Positions 11,526-61,224 of a stretch of 64,000 nucleotides of DNA are shown piece by piece. Origin of the DNA: Hormiphora californensis (taxonomy: Eukaryota > Ctenophora > Tentaculata > Cydippida > Pleurobrachiidae); NCBI GenBank assembly GCA_020137815.1, contig CM035356.1, positions 6,413,082 to 6,477,081 of the forward strand, given 5' to 3'. Made by a program: the position numbers and the translations under genes. The notes beneath the pieces were generated by a model that saw nothing but the letters and a program-made list of their open reading frames with translations, was not told the origin of the DNA and did not search any database. Every line of letters begins with the position of its first letter. Positions within the stretch are counted from its first letter, which is position 1.

Positions 11526-14500
11526 CTGTAGGAAAAATGAACATGAATTTAGTGGATTGGGGACAAGGGACTCGGATCTAGTGTGCAGATAGACCCTCTG
11601 GAATATTGCAGATTGATTCAGTCACTAATGAAACAAAGGAAGAGAGTTCATCTACAGAAGAAAGAAAAACTCAAAAGATCACCGCTAATCAACAAACTAG
11701 CCGATATAGTATACCACACATCACACCATATATTACCTGAAAATGAGAAACTGGAACCCAAAAGGCAGGATGACATCCAGGTACTTTAGAAGGGAAGTTT
11801 TACCGGGTTGTCCATACTGCATCGCTGCACAGACTGACAGTTGTTGGAGACAGTACATTAACCCAACCATCCACAGGTAGGTAAAGTTCTGAGGGAGGAA
11901 TCAGATAGGAGATTAGGAGGTTTTGAGAGGGATTGCAGTAGTTGTGTGAGGGAGATAGGAGGTTTTGAATTGGGAGATATGCGGTTCTGAGAGGGGGAGA
12001 TGAAGTTCTGAGAGGGGGAGATGTGGTTCTGAGAGGGGGAGATGTGGTTCTGAGGGAGGGAGATGTGATTCTGAGGGAGGGAGATGTGGTTCTGAGAGAG
12101 GGAGATGTGGTTCTGAGAGAGGGGAGATGTGGTTCTGAGAGAGGGAGATGTGGTTCTGAGAGAGGGAGATGTGGTTCTGAGGGAGGGAGATGTGATTCTG
12201 AGGGAGGGAGATGTGGTTCTGAGGGAGGGAGATGTGGTTCTGAGGGAGGGAGATGTTTACTGTGTAGTTGTATGAGGGAGAGATAGGAGGTTCTGAATTG
12301 GGAGATATGGTTTGGAATTGGTTCTCGTTTACTGGGGCCTGGGCCGCGGGGGATCGATAAGAGGAGGTTTTGTCTGGCAACCCGATATGAGCGCACTGTT
12401 TGAGAGTCAAAACGGGGTCTTGTGTGTAGAATTAGATGGACTCGGTTGAAGCAAGATCAAAACCAGCTTCATTCTTCTATCTTCATGAAGACATGGCCTC
12501 TCATTTTTTACAACTAATTACCAGAATTGAAGGCAATGTCCAGGTTTTCTTCATGTCCTTGTCTGCAATGCTTTCAACCAATACGGTTACTGAAAAGGAA
12601 GAGTGAGTGAGAGGACGAGTGAGTGTAGAGACACGACATCTATGACATGGTAAGCACATATGGTATCCACATGATAACCACATGCTATGCACATGGTATC
12701 CAAATGGTAACCACATGGTAACCACATGGTAACCACATGGCAACCACATGGTAAATACATGGTAACCACATGGTAACCACATGGTAACCACATGGCAACC
12801 ACATGGCAACCACATGGTAACCACATGGTAACCACATGGTAACAAGCTATAATTACCCATAAGAATGAGTGTAGAGACAAGAAATCCAAGGGAACTCAGA
12901 CACATTACTATCACAGTTGTAGGGACTGCCCCGGTACACGATACTGACACATACTTTGCTGCCTTGAAGAAGCCTCTTCCTGTTGTTCGGAGGGATTGTA
13001 GGTTAGTATCTCTATTATAATTTGGAGATGTCGCGTCGAAGTGGCCGTTCGTTCAGTGCGTTTCTAAGCGACAGTGCTCCTTCATAAAACACTTCATATG
13101 ACGAAAGCTGTAAATCTGTTATTCACACTTTTGGAACTTCCGGTGGAAGTTTGTTAATATTTTTGAATGACTTTCAACATGTCAGTTCCGAAAGCTATCA
13201 ATTCAGTTGCCATGGCAACCGTGTTATTGACGTGGAAGGGGGCGAAAAGAACCACCCGGCGAAGCCGGGTGGGTTATCAAAAAGCCCTTACTTGAGGCGC
13301 ACCCAATGGGTGCGCTAGTACTAGGTATAATTAGGATTTAGGCTGCCCGGGTTTCTTGTGTTTGAAACTGTGATTGTTTTAGTCTGAGAAATACTGATTA
13401 CTGAATGATGAAATGATCTGCTGATAATGTCATAACATTACCTAGAGCGACGACAATGGAGATATAGAAAACAGGAGAGCTCCTCCCACTCTCTCCACCC
13501 CCAAATATAAAGGAAGGCTGGGCCACAAAGAACACCCCAACGGTTGCCACCACAAGGGAGATGTAGTCAAATATCAGGAGTTTTTCTTTCAGGAACACGT
13601 GAGATAGGAGGACTGTGAAGATCGGAGCTGTAGTCAGAAGGAGGGTCGCCTCACCTGTAAATTACAGTGTAATGGAGCTGTTACCATGGTTACCTGGTCA
13701 CCGGGGTTACTAGGAAGCGATGTACAGGGGATTACGCGATGTGCCCAACGGGGTTACCAAGGTTACCATTAAGGTTACCAGGTTACCAAAGTTACTCGAA
13801 CCCCTCTCTTTCGAACTCCATTTTGGGCAGGCCACAGCGGTAGTAACAACACACCCTACCTACCGATGGGAAGATGACGGAGGGCAAAGACAGTTGACAT
13901 TGCGGTAAGTGTTCCCAGAATGGCCGTCAGCACTATCATCCTCCAGTTTTGGTATTCCGTGGGTCCTGGGTACCTGGTCAAGGGGGAGGTATAGTAATCA
14001 ACTCAGTAATAAAAATAAGTTCAAAATAACGGGTGACAACTAAAAATCTGGACACTTTTCTGTGAGCTCTAGCGCCGTCCCCGTTTGAGATACAGCTTCA
14101 GGCCAGTGATAGAACGAATTTTCAGACAATTTTGAATCAGAATAACACAACGGGAAAGACTTAAAAGTTCATTTTCATTGCGATATCGCATCACTTCCTC
14201 TTCCCCCACCAAAGCATGTGTTACGTGAAATTTACACACTTTTCTAGCACCTCTAGCACCAGTTCTTTTTGAGATACAGCTTCGGGGCAGCGATAGAATG
14301 ATTTTTTAGACAATTTTGAACGAAATTAACTTTGTTCCACACTCCGTTAATCTCAACTCTGATCACAGAATCATCTGTAACAAACCTTTCAAATCGTAGT
14401 TTACAGGTAATTTGAGAAATCGCCATTTTGACGATCTCTCGAAACATTTATGACGTGGAAAACCAACTCCCTGATAAGCTAAAATGTTGAAACTTGGCAG

Positions 14501-15490
14501 TTATGTTGGTTATGGCATGAACAACCAGACTTCCAATTTTGAGAATTCTATTTCATCGGGAAGGTTGTTTCTGATCACATAGAAATCTCAAATCTCCGTA
14601 CTACATGCTTTGGTGGGTCAAGAGGAAATGATGCGATATGGCAATGAAAATGAACTTTTTAGTTTTTCCCGTTATGTTATTCTGATTCAGAATTGCCTGA
14701 AAATTCGTTCTATCACTAGCCCGAAGCTGTATCTCAAACGAGACCGGCGCTAGAGCTCACAGAAAAATGTCCAGATTTTTAGTTGTCACCCGTTATATAG
14801 ATCCGTCAACATTAGAAGGGAATGATTACCTACCCCTGCAGGCAACCATTGTTACCCCTGGCAACCAGAAAAACAACTTACAAAAAGGGAATGATTACTA
14901 ATTACCTACCCCTGGTAAAAGTTTATGAGGCAGGTGATAGCTAGTGTAAAGAAAAACCTCCACCAAAGTATCTCCACAATGGGCATGTCCTTTATCAAAT
15001 CTGCAACAGGATATCAGAGCTTGTTACCATGGTTACCATGGTTACCAGGAGATCAGAGCTTGTTACCATGGTTACCATGGTTACCAGGAGATCAGGTCGG
15101 TCAACAGCAGCAGGGATCAATGGAAGCAGGATTTGGGAATTGGGAGGTATAAAAGGGAGAGAGAGTCGAGCGAGGCAAGGGAAATCAACACACCGTGGTT
15201 TGGGAGCCGTACGGTATATATAATGGATATAGTTATTCAGTCAGACCCCGATTTACCGGGATTCTCATGGGAAAGGGAATCGGGGTTCCGGTATATCGGG
15301 GCCTGGTAAATCGGGGTCCGAGTATACCTGTGAATAATGAGCATATGGCAAAGAAGAAACAGGAGAGAACTGTGTAGAAGTAAACCCAATAGTCATCAGG
15401 CATGGCCGATATTATCTCCTTCCCCCGGCGAGTCAGCCAGCTTTGTTCTGCGTATAGCCGTAGCTTTCCAACCAACTCAAATACTGACAT
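11297..15490 (-). CDS. EamA/SLC35G-like transporter, complete eight-exon gene
   Basis: Eight exons with perfectly compatible phases: 15490-15328, 15000-14910, 13973-13864, 13654-13442, 12979-12857, 12589-12522, 11888-11737 and 11525-11297. Together they give 1149 bp, or 382 residues. The product is a multi-helix drug/metabolite transporter (DMT) of the EamA family. Diagnostic stretches are [65 protein letters not shown] and the second-repeat [18 protein letters not shown]. This matches the SLC35G1-type pattern (PIGDAT, E-x-L, AQPPFIFG) known in animals. SLC35G proteins are membrane transporters or regulators with poorly known substrates. The acidic C-terminal tail ends in HLQLQEN. The ATG at 15490 is the first in frame after an acceptor-like site at about 15540, so an upstream coding exon is possible. 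Confidence 0.85.
11737..11888 (-). CDS. Transporter exon 7: second EamA repeat signature
   Basis: Reads [18 protein letters not shown], then [20 protein letters not shown] and [12 protein letters not shown]. The AMQYGQPGK motif matches SLC35G relatives. Confidence 0.88.
11925..12270. repeat. 21-bp minisatellite in a transporter intron
   Basis: About 14 tandem copies of GAGATGTGGTTCTGAGGGAGG with variants. The 21-bp length keeps frames open and gives an apparent seven-residue HLPPSEP repeat on the minus strand. It lies between two well-supported exons and is therefore intronic. Confidence 0.9.
12522..12589 (-). CDS. Transporter exon 6: short loop exon
   Basis: Reads [19 protein letters not shown] then PSIL. 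Only 68 bp. Phase 1 in, phase 0 out, matching both neighbours. Confidence 0.75.
12650..12845. repeat. 9-10 bp ATGGTAACCAC minisatellite
   Basis: About 20 copies of a short GGTAACC-containing unit, directly 3' of transporter exon 5 in transcript sense. The same core recurs at many other loci in this window. Confidence 0.9.
12857..12979 (-). CDS. Transporter exon 5: helix pair, second half
   Basis: Reads [20 protein letters not shown] then [20 protein letters not shown]. The acceptor is AACAACAG and the donor GTAATTAT. Confidence 0.8.
13253..13312. repeat. Two adjacent hairpins
   Basis: ACCACCCGGC-GAA-GCCGGGTGG, then GGCGCACCC-AAT-GGGTGCGCT. The first again has a GCGAAGC core like the hairpin at 5901. 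They lie in an intron of the transporter gene and mark a small dispersed element of unknown type. Confidence 0.75.
13442..13654 (-). CDS. Transporter exon 4: EamA core
   Basis: Reads [39 protein letters not shown] and [18 protein letters not shown], ending in a further helix YISIVVALG. This is the most diagnostic block of the gene. Confidence 0.9.
13864..13973 (-). CDS. Transporter exon 3: third helix region
   Basis: Reads [19 protein letters not shown] then [18 protein letters not shown]. The FALRHLPIG motif before the next exon is characteristic of EamA/SLC35G proteins. Confidence 0.85.
14027..14796. mobile_element. 770-bp foldback element with arms of about 190 bp
   Basis: The left arm starts ATAACGGGTGACAACTAAAA and the right arm ends with its inverse CACCCGTTAT. 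The arms match imperfectly over about 190 bp (14027-14217 against 14607-14796). No transposase is present. This is a non-autonomous DNA element in a transporter intron. Confidence 0.85.
14910..15000 (-). CDS. Transporter exon 2: loop and second helix
   Basis: Reads [18 protein letters not shown] then [13 protein letters not shown]. The acceptor is TGTTGCAG and the donor GTAGGTAAT. Phase 1 in, phase 2 out. Confidence 0.82.
15018..15088. repeat. 41-bp tandem duplication with GGTTACC palindromes
   Basis: Two copies of a unit containing TTACCATGGTTACC and GGAGATCAGAGCTTG. Seen directly. Confidence 0.85.
15238..15324. mobile_element. Pogo-like MITE touching a splice donor
   Basis: A degenerate copy of the family at 15738: it starts CAGTCAGACCCCGATTTACC and ends GGTAAATCGGGGTCCGAG. 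Read on the minus strand, its terminus begins three bases inside the transporter exon 1 donor (GTATAC, then TCGGACCCC). Confidence 0.75.
15328..15490 (-). CDS. Transporter exon 1: N-terminus and first helix
   Basis: Starts [18 protein letters not shown] and reaches the first membrane helix [20 protein letters not shown]. The splice donor GTATAC directly borders a MITE (15238-15324). The same frame is open to about 15541, where a TTTGTTAG acceptor-like site lies. Confidence 0.7.
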
Positions 15491-15737
15491 CACCCACTTC
15501 TGTAGGGGGGATTGGTGTGTTTTAGCGGTGCTCACAGTCCTAACAAACTAAAACAAAATGCAACTGAGCAGCAGCAGCTGTATGCATAATTAATTGGAAT
15601 ATGTGCAGTAGTGAGAAATATTTTGTAGTCTATGTAGTAGTAGTAGAACCAAACCAGTGGTCCAACCACATTGGATCAAATGAGCTGTACGGTACTGCTG
15701 CAGCTATAAAGTGTCAAAAACCATTCAATTTGAATTA

Positions 15738-15834
15738 CAGTCGGACCCCGATTTAGTGGCATCCTCGGGGAAAAAATCCTGCCACTAAATCGGGGTGCCA
15801 CTAAATCGGGGGCCACTAAATCGGTGTCCGACTG
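15738..15834. mobile_element. Complete 97-bp MITE, pogo/Tc1-like ends, TA duplication
   Basis: It begins CAGTCGGACCCCGATTTAGT and ends ACTAAATCGGTGTCCGACTG, nearly perfect inverted termini, flanked on each side by TA. Internally it repeats CACTAAATCGGGG. Family knowledge: CAGTCGNACC-like termini with TA duplications occur in Tc1/mariner-pogo elements. Confidence 0.85.
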
Positions 15835-15878
15835 TAATTCAAAGCAAGTTGCTTGAGTTTCAAACTAAATATTACCTT

Positions 15879-15981
15879 GACAGTGAGGTTGATGTTTCTA
15901 AATTCCACGATAGATAGCTCTGAGAGATCTTTTAGTTTATCTCGCGCTGAGGCCTTGTAGACCAGCCAATCGTAATACCAC
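15879..15981 (-). CDS. Possible isolated coding exon (doubtful)
   Basis: Between a TTCACCAG acceptor and a GTAATATTT donor one frame is open: WYYDWLVYKASARDKLKDLS then ELSIVEFRNINLTVK. It could be an upstream exon of the transporter gene, but its exit phase does not match the frame of the exon at 15490 unless another exon intervenes. No family recognised. Confidence 0.3.
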
Positions 15982-16189
15982 CTGGTGAAAATGGAAACAG
16001 GTTGTTAGCAAACTGATTCACATTCATTCAAAATAGAAGGATTTGGCCACATTGATGCCTGAGTGAGATCGAGGTCACGCAGCGACCGAGATCGAGCTCG
16101 CACATGTGTGTGAGCTCAATCTTGGTCGCACACGGTGTCTATGTCACCAACATTCTATTCTGGCGGCGCAGACCCAGTCCTGACTCACT

Positions 16190-16505
16190 AAGCGGACTGG
16201 CTCGGCGCTGCCAGCTAGATTGGAAGAATCCAGAGCGGTCTGGCGGTGCCAACCCGATCTGAGCGGACTGGCTCGGCGCTGCCAGCTAGATTGGAAGAAT
16301 CCAGAGCGGTCTGGCGGTGCCGACCCAATCTGAGCGGACTGGCTCGGCGCTGCCAGATAGATTGGAAGAATCCAGAGCGGTCTGGCGGTGCCGACCCGAT
16401 CTGAGCGGACTGGCGCTGCCAGATAGATTGGATGAATCCAGAGCGGTCTGGCACTGCCGACCCGATCTGAGCGGTCTGGCTCGGCGCTGCCAGATAGAAT
16501 CGAAG
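16190..16505. repeat. 71-bp satellite, about 4.5 copies
   Basis: The unit starts GAGCGGACTGGCTCGGCGCTG and recurs at 16190, 16261, 16332 and 16403, with a shortened copy after that. Because 71 is not a multiple of 3, the apparent long minus-strand frames are frame-rotated readings of the same DNA. Confidence 0.93.
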
Positions 16506-16689
16506 GGACATGGGTCCATGCCATGGGTTTTCTGATCATGGCTCCTTAATTTTCGATCGCACCTCGAATTTTCCATCTGACGACTTATAGTGTCGAGAAC
16601 CATTGCAACGTGTGATCAATACATTCAGCTGAAGCACTACATGGACAAGGCAGGCTGTTCGAAAGAACGAAGAAACGAAGAGAAAGATT

Positions 16690-16807
<118 letters not shown>

Positions 16808-16915
16808 AAATGAATTGGATGCTAAACTATTTTGACACTACTATATCTCTGTCTGTCAGTCGTATCTCTCTCTCTATCTCTATTTCTTGTCTCTGTTGCC
16901 TCCTCTTATTCTCTC

Positions 16916-16916
<1 letters not shown>

Positions 16917-16978
<62 letters not shown>

Positions 16979-17020
16979 TCTCTCACTCACTCTCTCTCTC
17001 CCTCACACTCTCTATCGCTC
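16917..17020. repeat. CT microsatellite
   Basis: A CT tract with CACT interruptions toward its right end. With the GA tract 115 bp to its left it forms a potential large inverted repeat. Confidence 0.95.
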
Positions 17021-17773
17021 TCTAATAATACCTAGTTAGTGTAAGTAATAAGAGAGATAGAGACAATTGTGTTGATTGTGACGTATTGAGGAACGGATGA
17101 TTCAGTTTAATAAGTGCCCCTCACTTGCTCGTTAGCTAGTCCATTCTCAATCCTCCCCATCACATCTCACTATCTCCTCCTGTCTACTCTCTCTCTCCTC
17201 TCATCTCTCTCTCGTATCTCTCCCTCTCTCATTCTCCTCTCATTCCTCTTCTCTCTCTCTTCCTCAATAATAGACCGAAAATAGACAGAGCTTATATTTT
17301 GTCGACTTTTTGGTCTGCATTAAAACGTTGCAACAAATGGCAAGTAACCAGCTGGAGTTATGAGATCTGATCAATCCAATAGAATCCAATTGCCAATGGA
17401 GACAGAAAAATGATAAACTTGATTTTTTTGTCAATGAATTCGGAAAAATTCTACACATAACATTCACAGGTCAGATAACATGTTGAAGGGTCTCTCATTT
17501 AGTCACAGAATATCTCTCTCTCTCTCTCAGTTATTTTAAATTTTACAAAACACACACAGGTCACGGAGTAGTTCTCTCTCTCCCACAAATTAATATAATT
17601 ACATTTTCTTAGATCAACATCTTTTCATTGACAATTAATATATTAATATCTTTATATTCAACAATTCTCTCACTCTCTCACAGTACATTATATATTAACT
17701 AAACTAAAGCAGGCGATTAGACTTCAGCGGGGAGAGGTCTCCGGCCGCGGTGTCTACGGAACGCTTTTCCAGG

Positions 17774-57039
<39,266 letters not shown>

Positions 57040-58868
57040 GGTGGCTGGTGGCGGTGTCGTGAGGTTCGTTCTCACGTGTCACACACAGATCTCTCCTCTC
57101 TCTCTGATTTGTAGCGATCTTTCTTGCCTTTCACACGCTACTAATTACATAATTTAATATATTAATTAATATATTAATATATTAATTACATAATTTAGAA
57201 TTAAACAATTGGTATTGGGACATAAAGTTTAGTTGGTAGATTCTGTTAATCTCCCAAGTGGAGAAAAGGCCAGTGATCCTCTAAAAACCAACAACAAGGT
57301 ACGAGCCATTTTAAACTAAACCATATCGAATAGTCCTTGGAGCATAATTAGATAACTGGTGCTGGCGAGAGTGCAGCACATGGCTTCATCTTATTGACAC
57401 TGTATCTGACTATAATAATGAGTTGTTGATTTTATGTGCAGGAAATGTGAATTGCATGGTCGCAGTTGAATTCAAACAATCTGATCTCTCCATTGTGTTT
57501 GAGATGGGTTGAAAACGTGATCAGGAAGCGAAGGATTGTGTAGATGTGTTGCCAAGGAAACAACCATTTTGATATAGGTTGCCAGGGAGTTTTTGATTTG
57601 ATTTTGAAACATGTAGATTTGTTGGTTGATGATGGTGGTCGCTGGATGAGTAGCTGCAGAGTTGAATATAAATTGAGTGGATGAAAAGTCGAAAATATTA
57701 TATCCACATTTGATGAGTTTCCTGCTGATAAAATGAACAAACTATCAGTGACAATATCGCCTGCTATGATATGACAGCAAATCAAAGATTAAGCAATATA
57801 ATACACCCGATATAGGACCACAGCTGATAAGGATCCGGTCTGTACGCAACCAGGCCCCAGGGTAACCCTCTCTCGCGGCACGAACAGAGATAGAGAGAGA
57901 GCGAGGTGTGTGGGGGAGAGAGTTGCCCTCATGGAAAACCGTTTGCTGCTGCTGCTGGTCACATAGGTCACGTGACATCAACAAGACACGTGATCAGGGG
58001 AGGGCAGGGACCACCCGGGAAAATGTGCATTTAGCACACACACACAAACATTGCCGAACACTAGACCTGGAGGAGGGGTTGGAGGAGAGAAATGAACTCA
58101 AGGGGAGGGGGGGGATGGGGGGAGTTTTAGAGAAGAAATACCACTCCATCCCTGGCCCGGAAAGGGAAATGAGTGGGGAGGACATGCTACTCCTTGGGCA
58201 CGTCGCGCCCCTCTGTTCCCAATCCCCTCACACTGCAACCTACAGTACCCAGCCAATGTCACTCCATCCCTGGCAGCTCTGATCCTGACCACTCCCCCTG
58301 ATCTGGCTCGATATTATTCGGTTTGGAAATGATCGTTTGGAAAGAATTAGGAAGATTGCATATCTTTCTTAGGAAGATTTAGTCCTTTCTGTGTGATGCA
58401 TGAATACATACGCAGATATTTTCCAAAAGAATTATCGGCTGGAAGCTAATTTACAATCGAATTCCTTCCCCCATCAAAATGAACCCGGTGAATTCTTGAT
58501 TAGCGCCGCGATTTACGGGGCTAAAAAGCACATTCGTGGCGTGAATCCAGGTATTTGACGCGTTTTTACCAAATTGCCTAGCAGATTCATGTGTCTTATA
58601 ATCCTTGGTTGTAAAGCTTAAAAGGTGGCAATATGGCCAAATGAGAGTTTGTGGATGGATATGTTACTTTTAGTTGGGTTAGTGGATGTAGATCACATAG
58701 TGATAAGTAATTCATCACTTGGGGCTCGGTAGCTCGAATCAAAAGTGGTGTTCAGTTTACATATTAGGGCCAGGTGATTAGTTTGGAGGGAGTGACCCCT
58801 GTTGTAAACTCGCGTGGTACCTACACAGAGCTGATCCAGGTGAATGGTGATTAGCTCTGTACTGTTCA

Positions 58869-58985
58869 TTGCGGGAACCAACCAATCAGAACTCGTTATT
58901 TAGGTCATGTGTCTGGTTATCAGCCAATCAGGGACCAGTATTTCCTGATTAACTCTGTACTGTTCATTGGTCTGATTGGTCAGTG
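58869..58985. repeat. Diverged copy of the 38944 MITE
   Basis: It shares CCAATCAGAACTCGTTAT, GGTTATCAGC and CAGGGACCAGTATTTCCTGA with 38967-39043. The terminal repeats are decayed. Confidence 0.75.
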
Positions 58986-59884
58986 AATAGAACTATCCCC
59001 CAATTAGTCAATGTCAGATCTATTTGTATAGGTTCAATCATACCAGCTCCCATCTTGTTTATCAAACCCAATTCCTCCTTTCTCCCCATTCCACTATTAT
59101 ATTGTCCATCCCCATTATTATCTAGCACTCTTTGCAACCCTTACCCCACTCGAGTGGAGTGCAGTCCTTTATCTATCCTGCAAGTCACTCTGACCCCACT
59201 TCGAGCTATTATCCAGCCCTTGCCCCCCCCCCCCCCCTGCAACTCTAACCCTGGACCCCAGTTCGAGCTATTATCTAGCCCTTGTTCCCTCCGCAACTCT
59301 TTGTAAGATCCAGGGAGCTCTAAACTATATGAGTCCTGTGAGAATTAACTCTCTACCCCTCCCCTCCCTCCGTAAGAGTGTATCACCGGAAGATGTCTGC
59401 CTAGTTTCATTGAGATGATATTATAGAGGGGGGTGTTGTGCAATGCTTTCTAGATCACGTGATCTCCCAGTTGGTCACGTGACACGATGATCTGGGAGGG
59501 GACTCCACTCGCCCTCTCAGCCCACTGCATCCGGTGTGGTGGCCTCCCTCCCTCCCTCTCTCTCTATGCCTACAGCGCTCCCGGTTAGCTGGTCTGTGTG
59601 GTTGGGGAGGCGGTGTACGTGTAGAGGGGTGATTTTATGGGCTATATCCGGGGTGATAAGCGGGCTAGATATATCGGGGAATGATCGTGGTTTCCTGTTG
59701 ATGATGTTTTTGTTGAATTTCGTTTTTTCGGCATAATCTGATGCACTGCATATCTTTTACAATGATCAAGTTTTTGTTGCCCAGATTTTTGTTCTTGACC
59801 CACGAAAACGCGATTCGTTCTTTGAAATCTGATATGTTTGGCTTAAAACAACTCTCTTATGACTACATTATATCTGACGATCTA

Positions 59885-60060
59885 AATATCCTTTTTAACC
59901 TCGTGTAACCCCCTTTGTAGCCCCTTTGTAACCCCATTGTAAACCCTTTGTAACCCCATGGTAATCCCATAGCAACCACCTTGGTAACCCCATAGTAACC
60001 CCTTTGTAACCCCATAGTAACCCCATAGTAACCCCCTTGTAACCCATTTGTAACCCTCCT
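59885..60060. repeat. 10-15 bp GTAACCCC minisatellite
   Basis: About 14 copies of CTTTGTAACCCC or CATAGTAACCCC variants, ending about 100 bp before the ATG of the precursor gene. Confidence 0.88.
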
Positions 60061-60158
60061 TATTAGGTTGAAGGTTTTGTAAAGACACCAGTGGATGGTT
60101 AGCAGTTTCTAAGGGAAACCACATTACTATAGTAACGAGTCGTCAAGAGACGCACAAT

Positions 60159-61149
60159 ATGTTTCTCAATCGACTGCTACCACTTCTCCTACTGCTGTCA
60201 GCTGCCTTCGCCGACTTCAGGTATGGTAACCATGGTAACACCAGCATTCAGGTCATATCCTTCTCCCTATACATGGTTACACAGCCGTTACACCAGCATA
60301 TCACCATGGTTACACCATCTATCTATCTATCTACGGAGCGCCTGGGCTTGCACCATGCCAGCCGTTACAACAGAATATCACAATGGTTACACCGAGCTGC
60401 AAATTCAACCCCTCTCCGAACACATGTGGTTTCAATTCTCATTTCGACCTTCAATCTCAAAATAGCTGTCTGTGGAGCTGCCTTGCATTATGTTACCCAT
60501 GATGTATCATCTCTCGAAATCCATTACCTCAGATTTAGCCATCATTCAACCTTCAGCCATCATTCAACCTTCAGCCATCATTCAACCTTCAGCTGTCATT
60601 TAACCTTCAGCCATCATTCAACCTACCAAACAACATTATTCTCAATGTCTCCCATTATCAAGGGGTGCAATTTGTTGAATTCCTCTTCACTCAGCTGGCT
60701 GTCATGGAAAGACACCATTACATCACCATGCTAGATTTTCAGAGAGGCGTGTCAACCATTTTACCATTTCCCCTGCTTGTAACCAGATTTCAACAACTGA
60801 ATTTAAAGCACAGCATCTACACAAACTACGTTCGCAAATCCTTCAATCAGCTGCACAATCTGTGGGTGATTCCATTCCCATTAATGTGAACTGGGGAAGA
60901 ACTTCCCCGTCTATTGATATGGTTGTGCGTTTCATATTTCATACAAGGGACGAGACCTGCAGCTGATTTCATTGATCAATTCTTCATTATCATCTTCAAT
61001 ACGTCATGTGCTTTTTAACAGCCAATCATTTAACATTTAAAGCTTCTAACTAATGCTAATGGTTAACCATTCTAGAAAAGAATGGTTCCCGACTCCTGTA
61101 AAACCGTTCTCTCTCTCTCTCTCCCTCTCTCTCTCACACTCTCTCACTT

Positions 61150-61224
<75 letters not shown>

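Larger units (their letters stand above)
57040..60158. other. Intergenic region between divergent genes
   Basis: The mucin gene runs leftward and the small precursor gene rightward, so this 3.1 kb holds both promoters. No further gene is supported. Visible content: AT-rich palindromic ATTAATATATTAAT near 57143-57186, several CACGTG or CACGTGA E-box-like sites near 57967-57990 and 59455-59480, a dispersed repeat at 58869-58985, a C run at 59222-59237 and a GTAACCCC minisatellite at 59885-60060. Confidence 0.5.

Noticed and set aside
11800-12410. Proline-rich repeat protein (HLPPSEP heptads) on the minus strand
   Set aside because: The repeat is a 21-bp minisatellite lying between two firmly supported transporter exons (12522 and 11888). 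The frame is open in more than one register and lacks splice support.
16144-16603. Overlapping minus-strand frames of about 100-131 codons (SGSAEPVRSD-type repeats)
   Set aside because: Readings of a 71-bp satellite. The same DNA is read in three rotating frames, with no start context or splice structure.
59536-59736. A plus-strand frame with hydrophobic end near the intergenic CACGTG sites
   Set aside because: Short, without homology I can recognise, and without splice or repeat context that would support it.
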